From NCBI GenBank assembly GCA_049596455.1, contig JBMYLP010000003.1:124001-188000 (forward strand): a stretch of DNA of 64,000 bases, read 5' to 3'. The position numbers were made by a program, and so were the translations under genes. Below, piece after piece: positions 34,492 through 42,627 of the stretch; position 1 is the first letter of the stretch, and every line of letters starts with the position of its first letter. Source of the DNA: UBA7446 sp049596455. GTDB taxonomy: Bacteria; Bacteroidota; Bacteroidia; Flavobacteriales; Flavobacteriaceae. The notes beneath the pieces were generated by a model that saw nothing but the letters and a program-made list of their open reading frames with translations, was not told where the DNA came from and did no database searches.

Positions 34492-34964
34492 TAGCGTTCA
34501 ATGGATAAAATTTCGAATTTAAGTGTGCCGTTGGGAACGGTCACTTCTGCGATTTCGCCTACAGCCTTGCCCAAAAGTCCTTTTCCAATAGGAGAGCTCA
34601 CCGAAATTTTTCCCGATTTTAAATCGGCTTCGCTTTCAGCAACAAGGGTGTAGTTCATTTCCATGTTGTTGTTAAGATTTTTGATGCGCACTTTTGACAG
34701 CACCAACACCTTAGAAACATCCAACTGTGATTCGTCTATCAAACGAGCATTGGCAAGGGTTTCTTCCATCTTGGAAATTTTCATCTCCAACATACCCTGC
34801 GCCTCTTTGGCAGCATCGTACTCGGCGTTTTCACTCAAATCTCCCTTGTCGCGCGCCTCGGCAATTGCCTGTGACGCACGCGGACGCTCCACATCTTTTA
34901 GATGATTGAGTTCTTCCCGTAATTTCTTTAGCCCTTCGGCGGTATAGTATGAAACTGTACTCAT
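34491..34964 (-). CDS. greA: Transcription elongation factor GreA
   Basis: 157 residues from the ATG at 34964 (MSTVSYYTAEGLKKL). The N-terminal coiled coil contains ARDKGDLSENAEYDAAKEAQ with the acidic tip residues that enter the RNA polymerase channel; the C-terminal domain has ISVSSPIGKGLLGKAVGE. It rescues backtracked polymerase by stimulating RNA cleavage. A TAnnTTTG box lies at 35007-35014 and a short stem (TCCCT/AGGGA, 34984-35000) sits in the leader. Confidence 0.97.
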   Translation of the reverse strand: MSTVSYYTAEGLKKLREELNHLKDVERPRASQAIAEARDKGDLSENAEYDAAKEAQGMLEMKISKMEETLANARLIDESQLDVSKVLVLSKVRIKNLNNNMEMNYTLVAESEADLKSGKISVSSPIGKGLLGKAVGEIAEVTVPNGTLKFEILSIER

Positions 34965-35006
34965 TGGGGTATAGTTAAAAAAATCCCTTATTTTTAGGGA
35001 TGAGTG

Positions 35007-35014
35007 CAAATATA
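35007..35014 (-). promoter_or_regulatory. -7 box for greA-HIT
   Basis: TATATTTG read leftward, an exact TAnnTTTG, 42 nt before the greA ATG at 34964. Confidence 0.55.
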
Positions 35015-35044
35015 CAATTTTCCTTTTTCTTCCGTTTTATAGAC

Positions 35045-35458
35045 ATGAAATATGTTGTTTTTGGAGTGTTTTTATTTTTATTGAGCTGTGCCAAAAACAG
35101 CGTAGAGCGCAATCCATATTTATACGAAACACGCTTTGACCAGAGCATCAATTTGGCACTTCCCGCTTTTGACAACCTGAATTATCAAGGCGGAAGTTTG
35201 TATTGGGCAAATGGAGGTATTAGAGGGTTGTTGCTGTTTAATCTTTCAGGAACTATCATGGCATGGGAAGCAAGTTGTCCTAATCATACACCAAATAGTT
35301 GCTCTACATTGCAAATTAACGGCGTTACAGCCTCTTGCTCCTGTGAAGACTATAAGTACAGTTTGGCTACAGGACAGCCCCTCATAGATGGAGCCACCTA
35401 TAGCCTACTGTTTTATAAAGTGCAGCAAAATGGGACTTCGGTGCGGATATATAATTAA
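35045..35458 (+). CDS. Lipoprotein with a degenerate Rieske-like cysteine motif
   Basis: 137 residues from the ATG at 35045; lipobox Cys15 (FLLSCAK). The middle resembles a Rieske iron-sulfur domain: Cys78-x-x-His81 (SCPNHTP), then Cys98-x-Cys100-Glu-Asp (SCSCEDYKYSLATG), where active proteins have CxH and CPCH followed by GSRFDLATG. The first motif has one extra residue and the second lacks its histidine, so a normal 2Fe-2S cluster is unlikely. Cys86 is an additional cysteine. The protein is probably anchored in the envelope. Homologues in flavobacteria are uncharacterised; it may be a structural relic or bind another metal. Confidence 0.7.
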   Translation: MKYVVFGVFLFLLSCAKNSVERNPYLYETRFDQSINLALPAFDNLNYQGGSLYWANGGIRGLLLFNLSGTIMAWEASCPNHTPNSCSTLQINGVTASCSCEDYKYSLATGQPLIDGATYSLLFYKVQQNGTSVRIYN

Positions 35459-35478
35459 GACTTTTTTTAATAGTCTTA
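35456..35478 (+). terminator. Hairpin at the end of the lipoprotein gene
   Basis: TAAGACT (35456-35462) pairs with AGTCTTA (35472-35478), with the stop codon in the first arm. The loop, not the flank, is T-rich, so it is only a moderate terminator candidate. Confidence 0.4.
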
Positions 35479-35557
35479 CGTTTTATTCAAAACCTTCATT
35501 ACCGACTTTAAGACCCTCGTTCATTTTGTCATAAAACAAAACGAACCAAAAGTTCAA

Positions 35558-35578
35558 GAGGATTTCAAGGAAATCCTC
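35558..35578. terminator. Perfect 9-bp hairpin between convergent genes
   Basis: GAGGATTTC (35558-35566), loop AAG, GAAATCCTC (35570-35578); imperfect pairing continues outward. It lies between the convergent lipoprotein and TonB-receptor genes and may end transcripts from either side, although no strong T-run follows. Confidence 0.45.
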
Positions 35579-35582
35579 AAAC

Positions 35583-35606
35583 TTCTGAAATTCTGAAATT
35601 CTGAAA
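35583..35606. repeat. Three tandem copies of an 8-bp unit
   Basis: TTCTGAAA occurs three times without gaps, directly after the stop codon of the TonB receptor gene. Length variation by slipped replication would be expected. Confidence 0.8.
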
Positions 35607-37814
35607 TTAGAATTTAAGCGTTAATCCCGCCAAAAAGTGGCGTCCTGCTTGGGGGTAATAGCCAACATACTCCAAAGTGGTTTTAACTCCGGGCGTAGTC
35701 CAATTGTCAACATAAGTACCATAATATCCATTAGAGGTATATACTTCATTAAAAATATTATAGACATGAATGTTTACATCCAAACGGGGTGCGTTTGGCT
35801 TGTTTAACACAACCGCCTGAAATAAAATATCCTGGACAGAATAGCTTTCCAATTTGGACAATTCTGCATCAATATTACCCATGTATTGCTCTCCTACAAA
35901 TTTGCTAACAAACGAAATAGACCACGAGTCGCGAGCGTACGTCAATTGATCGGAAGCAATCAACGAAGGAGAATAGGACAAATGTGTATCACCCAAAAAC
36001 TCTTTTTTACCATTGCGCTCAAATTCTTTGTTTTTGTTTCGGTTTTTGCTCCACGATAAGTTGGCTTGCCAACTCCAATTGGGCGCAAATGCCCAGCCAG
36101 CGTCTAACTCTATCCCTCGGCGGTAACTATCCCCAGCGTTTTCACGAATAGGTGCACCCACATTATCAATAGCACCCGTAAGCACCAATTGGTTTTTATA
36201 GCCCATATAGTAGAGGTTTGCATTTACATACGCCGCTTCTGTTTTCCATCGCCAGCCCAACTCAAAGTCATTCAATTCTTCAGGAACAGGATTGCCATTT
36301 TCATAGTCGGTTCGGTTGGGTTCTTTATGTGCTTTGGCATAGGAAGCATAAAATTGATGGGCAGCATTGGGTTTGTACACCACGCCCGCTTTGGGGTTAA
36401 AAAAGGTATGCGCATCCTTGACTGTAAATGTCTCAGGACCGGCAACTTCTCCAGCTACGGCATAATCAATCCAGCGAACTTGTGCATCGGCGTAGAGCTT
36501 CCAATTGTCATTTAAAGAAACATCCCATTTTGCAAAAATATTACCATCTTTTTTCTTTCCGCGGTTTTCATAAAAACGGTGTTTTGGATTTATATTGGCG
36601 GTAGAAGCCCATAACAACTCGCCAAAATGCGCTCCGTTATAAGCACTGTAATATGCCCCTGCACTTAAGTTGTGATTTCCTTTTTGGTAATGATAGAGCA
36701 AATTAGCTACATAAAAGTCGTTATCTAACCATTTGCGCACTACATTTTCTGTTTCAGTAATGGCTTGTCCGTTAATGCTTAATGGTGGCAACTTTAAATA
36801 ACTGTACGAAGTATCTCCGCTAAAGCTAACATTTTGATCGTACCACAAATCATAAAACTCTTCGTAATAACCATATCCATGGGTATAATTTAATCCTAAA
36901 GATAGTCTGGCGTAATTGGACAATCGTTGTTCAATATGTAATTGTGTGTGGTCTTGGTTATAATTATCCACTTGGTTGTCGTAATAACCTTGTAATTTAC
37001 CTTTATCGTCGTATTGCTCACCAGCAGGGTTATAGGTTCTGTTTACTGCTAACGTATCGGCTGTGATCCCATACCACGCTTGGTAAGTGCGCTCGTGACC
37101 ACCAAAAGTCAATGCCTTTATTTTAGTATTCGCTTTGGTGTAGGTTCCTTGCAGAAAATATCCTTTAAGTTGTGAAGAAGCACGATCGATATAACCGTCA
37201 GAGGTGATGTTTGACAAGCGTCCACTAAATTCAAACCCACTTTCAGAAATTCCTGTGGAGAATTTAATCGTATTTCTAAAGGTATTGAAACTACCTACAC
37301 TTGAGGCAAGTTGAGCATAGGGTTTTTCCGATGCTTTGTCTGTTTCCAGGTTAATACTTGCACCAAAAGCGGCTGCTCCGTTGGTAGATGTTCCTACACC
37401 ACGTTGCACTTGCATATTTTCTACAGAGGAGGCAAAATCGGAAAGGTTTACCCAGTAGGTGCCATGCGATTCGGCATCGTTGAGGGCAATTCCGTTAATG
37501 GTCACATTCACTCTTGTAGCATCGCTACCACGAACACGAATTCCTGTGTAACCCACGCCTGCTCCCGCGTCGCTTGTGGTAACTACGTTGGGTAAAAAAC
37601 GCAACAACACTGGTAGGTCTTTCCCAACGTTTTGCTTGGCTAGCTCCTTTTTGGAGACATTGGTAAACGCCATAGGCGTATCTTCTTTCGCCCGAAGGGC
37701 GCTCACCGTAACCGATTCAAGTGCTACGGTATTAACAGTTAATGTATCTATGTCAGATTTGGCTTGCTGCGCCATCAGGCTGCCCGCAAGCATTAATGTA
37801 ATAATGGTTTTCAT
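35607..37814 (-). CDS. TonB-dependent receptor under TPP riboswitch control (probable thiamine uptake)
   Basis: 735 residues; short signal peptide (MKTIITLMLAGSLMAQQ). The plug domain follows with VRGSDATRVNVTINGIALNDAESHG and VQRGVGTSTNGAAAFGASINLET, then the barrel, ending in LAGLTLKF with a terminal Phe. It imports a ligand across the outer membrane with ExbB/ExbD/TonB energy. A TPP riboswitch sits 54-121 nt upstream, and such receptors in Bacteroidota are associated with thiamine or its phosphates, so that is the likely substrate. It lacks the carboxypeptidase-like N-terminal domain of SusC proteins. The start codon lies in a hairpin (37813-37830). Confidence 0.92.
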   Translation of the reverse strand: MKTIITLMLAGSLMAQQAKSDIDTLTVNTVALESVTVSALRAKEDTPMAFTNVSKKELAKQNVGKDLPVLLRFLPNVVTTSDAGAGVGYTGIRVRGSDATRVNVTINGIALNDAESHGTYWVNLSDFASSVENMQVQRGVGTSTNGAAAFGASINLETDKASEKPYAQLASSVGSFNTFRNTIKFSTGISESGFEFSGRLSNITSDGYIDRASSQLKGYFLQGTYTKANTKIKALTFGGHERTYQAWYGITADTLAVNRTYNPAGEQYDDKGKLQGYYDNQVDNYNQDHTQLHIEQRLSNYARLSLGLNYTHGYGYYEEFYDLWYDQNVSFSGDTSYSYLKLPPLSINGQAITETENVVRKWLDNDFYVANLLYHYQKGNHNLSAGAYYSAYNGAHFGELLWASTANINPKHRFYENRGKKKDGNIFAKWDVSLNDNWKLYADAQVRWIDYAVAGEVAGPETFTVKDAHTFFNPKAGVVYKPNAAHQFYASYAKAHKEPNRTDYENGNPVPEELNDFELGWRWKTEAAYVNANLYYMGYKNQLVLTGAIDNVGAPIRENAGDSYRRGIELDAGWAFAPNWSWQANLSWSKNRNKNKEFERNGKKEFLGDTHLSYSPSLIASDQLTYARDSWSISFVSKFVGEQYMGNIDAELSKLESYSVQDILFQAVVLNKPNAPRLDVNIHVYNIFNEVYTSNGYYGTYVDNWTTPGVKTTLEYVGYYPQAGRHFLAGLTLKF

Positions 37815-37830
37815 TTGCGTAAAGGCAAAT
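37813..37830 (-). promoter_or_regulatory. Hairpin sequestering the start codon of the TonB receptor
   Basis: In the mRNA, AUUUGC pairs with GCAAAU around a 6-nt loop; the AU of the AUG start codon is part of the second arm. Just upstream, ACCCCU (37838-37833) is complementary to AGGGGU in the riboswitch aptamer. This looks like the expression platform, acting on translation. Confidence 0.55.
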
Positions 37831-37867
37831 AAAGGGGTATTATCTACAATGGATTTTAGTTAAACAA

Positions 37868-37935
37868 TATTCCTTGGCAGCATTACCTGCCCAGGTTCAA
37901 TGGGTATAATCTCAGCCGTTAGGCACCCCTAGAGA
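37868..37935 (-). promoter_or_regulatory. TPP riboswitch (THI element)
   Basis: Read leftward, the conserved elements come in order: GGGGTGCC, then CTGAGA, then ACCC with TGAACCTG, then GGTAATGCTGCC and AAGGAA. These are the pyrimidine- and pyrophosphate-sensor arms of the thiamine pyrophosphate aptamer. It lies between the DUF4301 stop and the TonB receptor start and is transcribed toward the receptor. Ligand binding should lower receptor expression when thiamine pyrophosphate is plentiful. Confidence 0.95.
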
Positions 37936-37940
37936 CGGGG

Positions 37941-37948
37941 CAAAGATA
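37941..37948 (-). promoter_or_regulatory. -7 box for the riboswitch transcript
   Basis: TATCTTTG read leftward, an exact TAnnTTTG. A start site 4-8 nt further would place the 5' end right at the aptamer, as expected for a riboswitch-controlled gene with its own promoter. Confidence 0.6.
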
Positions 37949-37954
37949 ACTGAA

Positions 37955-39475
37955 TTATGTGGATTGATGCATGGGGCGCAACAAATCATTTACTGTTTTT
38001 ACAGGATTAAACGTACGCACGGGAACTTCCACAAAAACAGTGTTCCAATTTGCCATAGCGCCATTCCAAAGTCCAGGGTGCTCTAGTGCCTTAATTTCAG
38101 TATCCCCCACAGATTTATCTGCAATAAAACAGGCATCGTAATCAACAAACGCTGTCAAATCATACTTGACTCCTTTGTGGTTGTAGGTAGCGCAAACAAT
38201 ATCAACAGGATTAAAGTGTGTTCCTTTTTTGAAAAGGGCTTTTTGTGCTTTGTCGTTTGTATTTACTTGCGCGCCTTCTACAATTTGAAGGGTGACTTCA
38301 TCATTTTTTTTCACCCAAAAAGGACCTCCGCCAGGCTCGCCTTCGTTTTTTACCATTCCACACACACGAAGTGGACGGTTAAGCTTTTCTTCAATAAATG
38401 CGGTAAGTTGATTGCCGTGCAACGATTGCGGAACATCCACGTTAAGTTTTTCTTTCAAAAACATTTTCACTTCAATCAAGTCAATCGCATCGCCTTGTGC
38501 CAGGGCGCGTGCGTAGTGATGAATCTGATTTTGAAGTGAAATCAACATCCCTGCTAACATTTTTTTGTATTTGGCTGTTTGTTTGTGATAGCTACTCACA
38601 GATATATTATCGATGTTAGATAAAAAAATTAGTTCACTCTCAATAGCGTTTAAATTTCCAATAAGGGAACCGTGTCCACCCGCACGAAAAATTAAGACTC
38701 CATCATTATTACGTAGCATAGTACCATCTTCTTTTAGTGCCAATGTATCCGTATTTCTGTTTTGATGCGAAAAACTCAAATGCGTTTGAGCAGAAACTGT
38801 AGATTGTAGTTGCGAAACTGTTTTTGAAAGGTGGTTTTCAAAATCCTTTGTAGCACCCGGTGGTATGGTAAAATGAATATCCATTTTGCCATTATTTACT
38901 AGAAATTCTGTTGAGAAAATCAATTGCTCTACCGCAGCAGATCTTTGCTCACTACCGTAGTTGTGAAAAGGAATTAGGGCTTTTGGCAGTTTGCCTAAAA
39001 CATTAACCACTTTTTCGATAAATACATATCTGTAATCGTTGTCAATAGTTCCATTCTGTGTTTTGGTAATTGCATTTTTAATTTGAGTATAAAAGGGAAA
39101 CTTTTCAATCCCACTCAAGAAAACTGCAAGTTTGTAGGTTTTGTTTCGGTTCAAGTAGCTTCGAAGGGTTTCTTTTTTGTTGTCGTATCTATTCAAGAAA
39201 AAATGCAAAAATTTAAACATGCGACTTGCTAAACCGGAAGCAGGAATAAAGCGTGAGATTGAAACATTGGATTTTTGTTCATCAAAAAACAAAACGTATT
39301 CGTCGCTCTTTTTTTCCGACAGCACTAAAATGCCATCATTAGCTGTAGCGGGCCGCGCTAGTTGAGCATAATTTGCCCCCTTTTGCAACAAGCGCAATTG
39401 CTCTTTTGCATTGGACTCTGAAATACCTAACTCTTGTAAAATAAGTTTATCCTTTTGCGTAAATGTGTGTTTCAT
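37955..39475 (-). CDS. DUF4301-family protein
   Basis: 506 residues, soluble, no signal peptide. The region FIPASGLASRMFKFLHFF, the later LIPFHNYGSEQRSAAVEQLI, and GVLIFRAGGHGSLIGNLNAI resemble the nucleotide-sugar pyrophosphorylase-like fold that has been suggested for DUF4301, though this reading is tentative. The C-terminal half holds CGMVKNEGEPGGGPFWV and VDIVCATYNHKG. Function unknown. It overlaps the end of the NadR-like kinase gene by 29 nt and is followed immediately by the TPP riboswitch, so it is part of the same vitamin-associated neighbourhood. Confidence 0.85.
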   Translation of the reverse strand: MKHTFTQKDKLILQELGISESNAKEQLRLLQKGANYAQLARPATANDGILVLSEKKSDEYVLFFDEQKSNVSISRFIPASGLASRMFKFLHFFLNRYDNKKETLRSYLNRNKTYKLAVFLSGIEKFPFYTQIKNAITKTQNGTIDNDYRYVFIEKVVNVLGKLPKALIPFHNYGSEQRSAAVEQLIFSTEFLVNNGKMDIHFTIPPGATKDFENHLSKTVSQLQSTVSAQTHLSFSHQNRNTDTLALKEDGTMLRNNDGVLIFRAGGHGSLIGNLNAIESELIFLSNIDNISVSSYHKQTAKYKKMLAGMLISLQNQIHHYARALAQGDAIDLIEVKMFLKEKLNVDVPQSLHGNQLTAFIEEKLNRPLRVCGMVKNEGEPGGGPFWVKKNDEVTLQIVEGAQVNTNDKAQKALFKKGTHFNPVDIVCATYNHKGVKYDLTAFVDYDACFIADKSVGDTEIKALEHPGLWNGAMANWNTVFVEVPVRTFNPVKTVNDLLRPMHQST

Positions 39476-40028
39476 ACAACTTGTTTAGTTTTTCAATAGC
39501 ATGTTTCATTCGTTCTTTATGCGAACCCCGTAATAAGGTGTAAGTAAGATTTCGTTTTGTTAAGGCAGAGGTAAAGGTTTCGAGCATTTCTTCGCGTTGG
39601 TTGGGTCTGTCACGAAGTAAGTCCTTCTCGAAAGGAACGTCAATATCGGTCAAAAAGTATACATCGTAGCTGTTTTTTTTGTTGGCATGAACTACTTTTT
39701 GGTCGCACCATCCCTTAAAATACGCTTCCGAATATACTTGTGTAGAAAGCGGCGTGGTATCGCAAAAGAGAAATGTATTTGCCTTTTTTGCTGCTTCATT
39801 TTCTAATCTTATCTGCCCAACAGCAATAGGCAAAATATCTTCAGGAGCGCATATTTCTCCCGATTGATGCCATTTATTTTCGAGATATGTTCTGGCATAT
39901 TCCGGTACCCAAGTAGTGTTGTAATAATCAGCTAATGCTTTTGCCAGTGTGGTTTTACCTGTAGACTCAGGACCAAACAACACCACTTTTATGCAATTAC
40001 TCGGGTGTTGTTTAAGATGTTTTTCCAT
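39447..40028 (-). CDS. NadR-like nucleoside/vitamin kinase (AAA_28 type)
   Basis: 193 residues. Walker A GPESTGKT at 19-26, then WVPEYARTYLENK and LFCDTTPLSTQVYSE, which match the ribosylnicotinamide-kinase domain of NadR. It should phosphorylate the substrate brought in by the PnuC-family transporter, trapping it in the cell. By family this is nicotinamide riboside; the nearby TPP riboswitch makes thiamine a possible alternative. It overlaps pnuC by 40 nt and DUF4301 by 29 nt, showing tight coupling. Confidence 0.85.
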   Translation of the reverse strand: MEKHLKQHPSNCIKVVLFGPESTGKTTLAKALADYYNTTWVPEYARTYLENKWHQSGEICAPEDILPIAVGQIRLENEAAKKANTFLFCDTTPLSTQVYSEAYFKGWCDQKVVHANKKNSYDVYFLTDIDVPFEKDLLRDRPNQREEMLETFTSALTKRNLTYTLLRGSHKERMKHAIEKLNKLYETHIYAKG

Positions 40029-40618
40029 GCGATATATCCGTATACGGCTATGGCTGTAAAGATAAGGTATTGAATACTTGTAAAGGTTAGCCCCTTATAA
40101 AAATAGAGTGGGACAGATATAATATCGCCAACAATCCAAAATATCCAATTCTCAATCTTCCGCCGTGCCATGAGCCACATTCCAACAAAAAATATGCCAG
40201 TAGTTATGGTGTCTACATACGCCGTCCAAGATGTCCACTTTCCCGCTGATTGATATACTGCATAAACAAAAAGTAGCGTAGCGATAAAAATAAAAATTGA
40301 AGTCCTTTTTTCTTTGGTGGTGGTTTGGCTTATGGGTGTTGGTTTATCGTTTGTTTTTCGCGTCCAGACATACCAACCGTACACACTCATGACAAAGTAA
40401 TATGCGTTTATCATCATATCGCCCAAAAGCACCCATTTCCACAGTAGATACACAAAAATTCCAGTGGAAATAAGCCCCGTTGGGAACACCCAAATATGAT
40501 TTTTTTTGGCGTACCAAACGCTCAAAAAACCAAATACCACACCTGTAATCTCTAATGCAATATCAACCGATTGATACTCTGAATATTGCCCAAACAGAAA
40601 CTCAAAAAGTTGGTTCAT
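39989..40618 (-). CDS. PnuC-family vitamin transporter
   Basis: 209 residues with about seven membrane helices. ITGVVFGFLSVWYAKKNHIWVFPTG, INAYYFVMSVYGWYVW and IENWIFWIVGDIISVPLYFYKGL are family signatures. PnuC proteins carry nicotinamide riboside; the PnuT branch carries thiamine and in Bacteroidota is often linked to TPP riboswitches. Here the riboswitch lies 2 kb downstream, in front of a TonB receptor, so the substrate is open. It overlaps the upstream phosphopantetheinyl transferase gene by 17 nt and the kinase gene by 40 nt. Confidence 0.88.
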   Translation of the reverse strand: MNQLFEFLFGQYSEYQSVDIALEITGVVFGFLSVWYAKKNHIWVFPTGLISTGIFVYLLWKWVLLGDMMINAYYFVMSVYGWYVWTRKTNDKPTPISQTTTKEKRTSIFIFIATLLFVYAVYQSAGKWTSWTAYVDTITTGIFFVGMWLMARRKIENWIFWIVGDIISVPLYFYKGLTFTSIQYLIFTAIAVYGYIAWKNILNNTRVIA

Positions 40619-41240
40619 AATCGCTTAAGTCTGATTTAATAGCTAAGGCACATGAATAATCCTCCCAAAAATACGTCCAATTCTTGAGTTCTATGGTGTT
40701 GTGTTGCAACTGCACTACCGCCACAGGATGCTCAGTATCCAAATGGGTTGTGCGAATATCATGCAAAAAACTAATGCCTTTCTTGCCCAAGGCTTTGTAG
40801 GCGGCTTCTTTGATGCACCATTGCGTGGTACGCATTCTGTCTGTGGCATTGGGTGTAAGCTCAGAGCTATGCAAAAACCGCGATGCAATACGATGCACTT
40901 TGGGACGCTCTTTTTCAATGTCAATACCTAAAGGTTTATCGCCTATGGCAATTGCCGAAAATTGATGCGAATGTGAGATAGAAATGTGTCTTCCGTCTGC
41001 CAAATGTGGTTTGCCATTGGGGTCGTAGTACAAATCTTCAGGCGAATATCCCGCTACTTTTAGCAATTGCCGTACACTTAAAAACCCACAACGATGAGTG
41101 TCAGATTTCATCTGACCTAACCTGTTGACACACAATTTGGTAAGTACTATTCCGCTGCTCAACGTAGTTTCATCTTCCGTAATATGCCATACCAAAATTT
41201 GGGTATTGTGTGGCGCAATGTATTTTTTGTAAATGGGCAT
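40602..41240 (-). CDS. 4'-phosphopantetheinyl transferase (Sfp type)
   Basis: 212 residues from the ATG at 41240 (MPIYKKYIAPHNTQ). The signature residues are in LGIDIEKERPKVHRIASRFL and WCIKEAAYKALGKKGISF (magnesium-binding Asp and Glu, and the KEAxxK motif). It transfers the phosphopantetheine arm from CoA to acyl- or peptidyl-carrier proteins. It is the first gene of a leftward operon with pnuC, the kinase and DUF4301, from a promoter overlapping that of ahcY. Confidence 0.93.
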   Translation of the reverse strand: MPIYKKYIAPHNTQILVWHITEDETTLSSGIVLTKLCVNRLGQMKSDTHRCGFLSVRQLLKVAGYSPEDLYYDPNGKPHLADGRHISISHSHQFSAIAIGDKPLGIDIEKERPKVHRIASRFLHSSELTPNATDRMRTTQWCIKEAAYKALGKKGISFLHDIRTTHLDTEHPVAVVQLQHNTIELKNWTYFWEDYSCALAIKSDLSDYEPTF

Positions 41241-41249
41241 AGAATAGCG

Positions 41250-41257
41250 TAATTTTG
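41250..41257 (+). promoter_or_regulatory. -7 box for ahcY
   Basis: TAATTTTG, an exact TAnnTTTG, 32 nt before the ahcY ATG at 41290. Confidence 0.5.
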
Positions 41258-41276
41258 CCTGCAAATTGCTAAAAAT

Positions 41277-41284
41277 CAAATATA
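41277..41284 (-). promoter_or_regulatory. -7 box for the phosphopantetheinyl transferase operon
   Basis: TATATTTG read leftward, 36 nt before the ATG at 41240. It lies between the ahcY -7 box and its start codon, so the two divergent transcripts overlap at their 5' ends. Confidence 0.5.
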
Positions 41285-41289
41285 CAACT

Positions 41290-42606
41290 ATGGCTACTAA
41301 AACAACTACTTACGTTCCTTACAAAGTAAAAGACATTTCGCTTGCTGATTGGGGGCGTAAAGAAATTGAACTTGCCGAGGCTGAAATGCCTGGGCTTATG
41401 GCACTTCGTGAAGAATACGCTAAAGAGCAACCGCTTAAAGGTGCGCGTATTGCGGGCTGCTTGCACATGACCATTCAAACGGCGGTGCTTATTGAAACGC
41501 TTACGGCATTGGGCGCAGAGGTGACCTGGAGCTCGTGTAATATTTTTTCCACTCAAGACCATGCCGCAGCGGCTATTGCCGCAGCAGGAATTCCCGTGTA
41601 TGCGTGGAAAGGCATGAATGAAGAAGAATTTAATTGGTGTATCGAACAAACGATATTTTTTGGTGAAGATCGCCAACCGCTAAACATGATTTTGGACGAT
41701 GGCGGTGATCTTACCAACATGATTTTGGATGAATTCCCTGAGCTTGCTGCAGGCATCAAAGGGCTTTCGGAAGAAACCACTACGGGCGTACACCGCCTCT
41801 ATGAGCGTGTGCAAAACGGAACGCTTCCAATCCCTGCCATTAACGTAAACGACTCGGTAACCAAATCAAAATTTGACAACAAATACGGCTGTAAAGAATC
41901 TGCCGTAGATGCCGTGCGCAGAGCAACAGACATTATGCTTGCTGGAAAGCGTGTAGTGGTTGCGGGTTATGGTGATGTAGGAAAAGGAACTGTAGCTTCG
42001 TTTCAAGGAGCAGGTGCTATTGTTACTGTTACCGAAATTGACCCCATTTGTGCGCTGCAAGCCTCTATGGACGGTTATGAAGTGAAAAAATTGGATACCG
42101 TAATTGGCAATGCCGATATTATTGTTACCGCTACTGGAAACAAAGACATTGTGGCTGAACGCCATTTCCGTGCCATGAAAGACAAAGCCATTGTGTGTAA
42201 TATTGGGCACTTTGACAACGAAATTGACATGGCGTGGCTAAACGATAACTACGGCAACACTAAGGTGGAAATTAAGCCACAGGTGGATAAATACACGGTT
42301 GAAGGAAAAGACATTATTGTCTTGGCAGAAGGGCGATTGGTAAATTTAGGTTGTGCTACGGGTCACCCAAGTTTTGTAATGAGTAACTCATTTACGAACC
42401 AAACGTTGGCACAAATTGAGCTTTGGAACCACGCCGACCGCTACGAAAATAAGGTGTATATGCTTCCTAAGCATTTGGACGAAAAAGTAGCACGTTTGCA
42501 CCTTGACAAACTGGGTGTGGAATTGGAAGCATTAGACCAAGAACAGGCAGATTATATTAGTGTTCCCGTACAAGGACCCTATAAGCCAGAGTATTACCGT
42601 TACTAA
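41290..42606 (+). CDS. ahcY: Adenosylhomocysteinase
   Basis: 438 residues from the ATG at 41290 (MATKTTTYVPYKVKD). The substrate-binding region has GARIAGCLHMTIQTAVLIETL, and NDSVTKSKFDNKYGCKESAVDAVRRATD precedes the NAD-binding GYGDVGKGTVASFQGAG; the C-terminal end KPEYYRY closes the NAD site of the partner subunit. It splits S-adenosylhomocysteine to adenosine and homocysteine, keeping methylation reactions going. A strong terminator follows at 42628-42656. Confidence 0.98.
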   Translation: MATKTTTYVPYKVKDISLADWGRKEIELAEAEMPGLMALREEYAKEQPLKGARIAGCLHMTIQTAVLIETLTALGAEVTWSSCNIFSTQDHAAAAIAAAGIPVYAWKGMNEEEFNWCIEQTIFFGEDRQPLNMILDDGGDLTNMILDEFPELAAGIKGLSEETTTGVHRLYERVQNGTLPIPAINVNDSVTKSKFDNKYGCKESAVDAVRRATDIMLAGKRVVVAGYGDVGKGTVASFQGAGAIVTVTEIDPICALQASMDGYEVKKLDTVIGNADIIVTATGNKDIVAERHFRAMKDKAIVCNIGHFDNEIDMAWLNDNYGNTKVEIKPQVDKYTVEGKDIIVLAEGRLVNLGCATGHPSFVMSNSFTNQTLAQIELWNHADRYENKVYMLPKHLDEKVARLHLDKLGVELEALDQEQADYISVPVQGPYKPEYYRY

Positions 42607-42627
42607 TTTTTTAGAACACAAAACGAT

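Noticed and set aside
36189..36515. Open frame of 108 codons on the plus strand
   Set aside because: It lies wholly inside the TonB receptor gene on the other strand and has no family features; a shadow frame.
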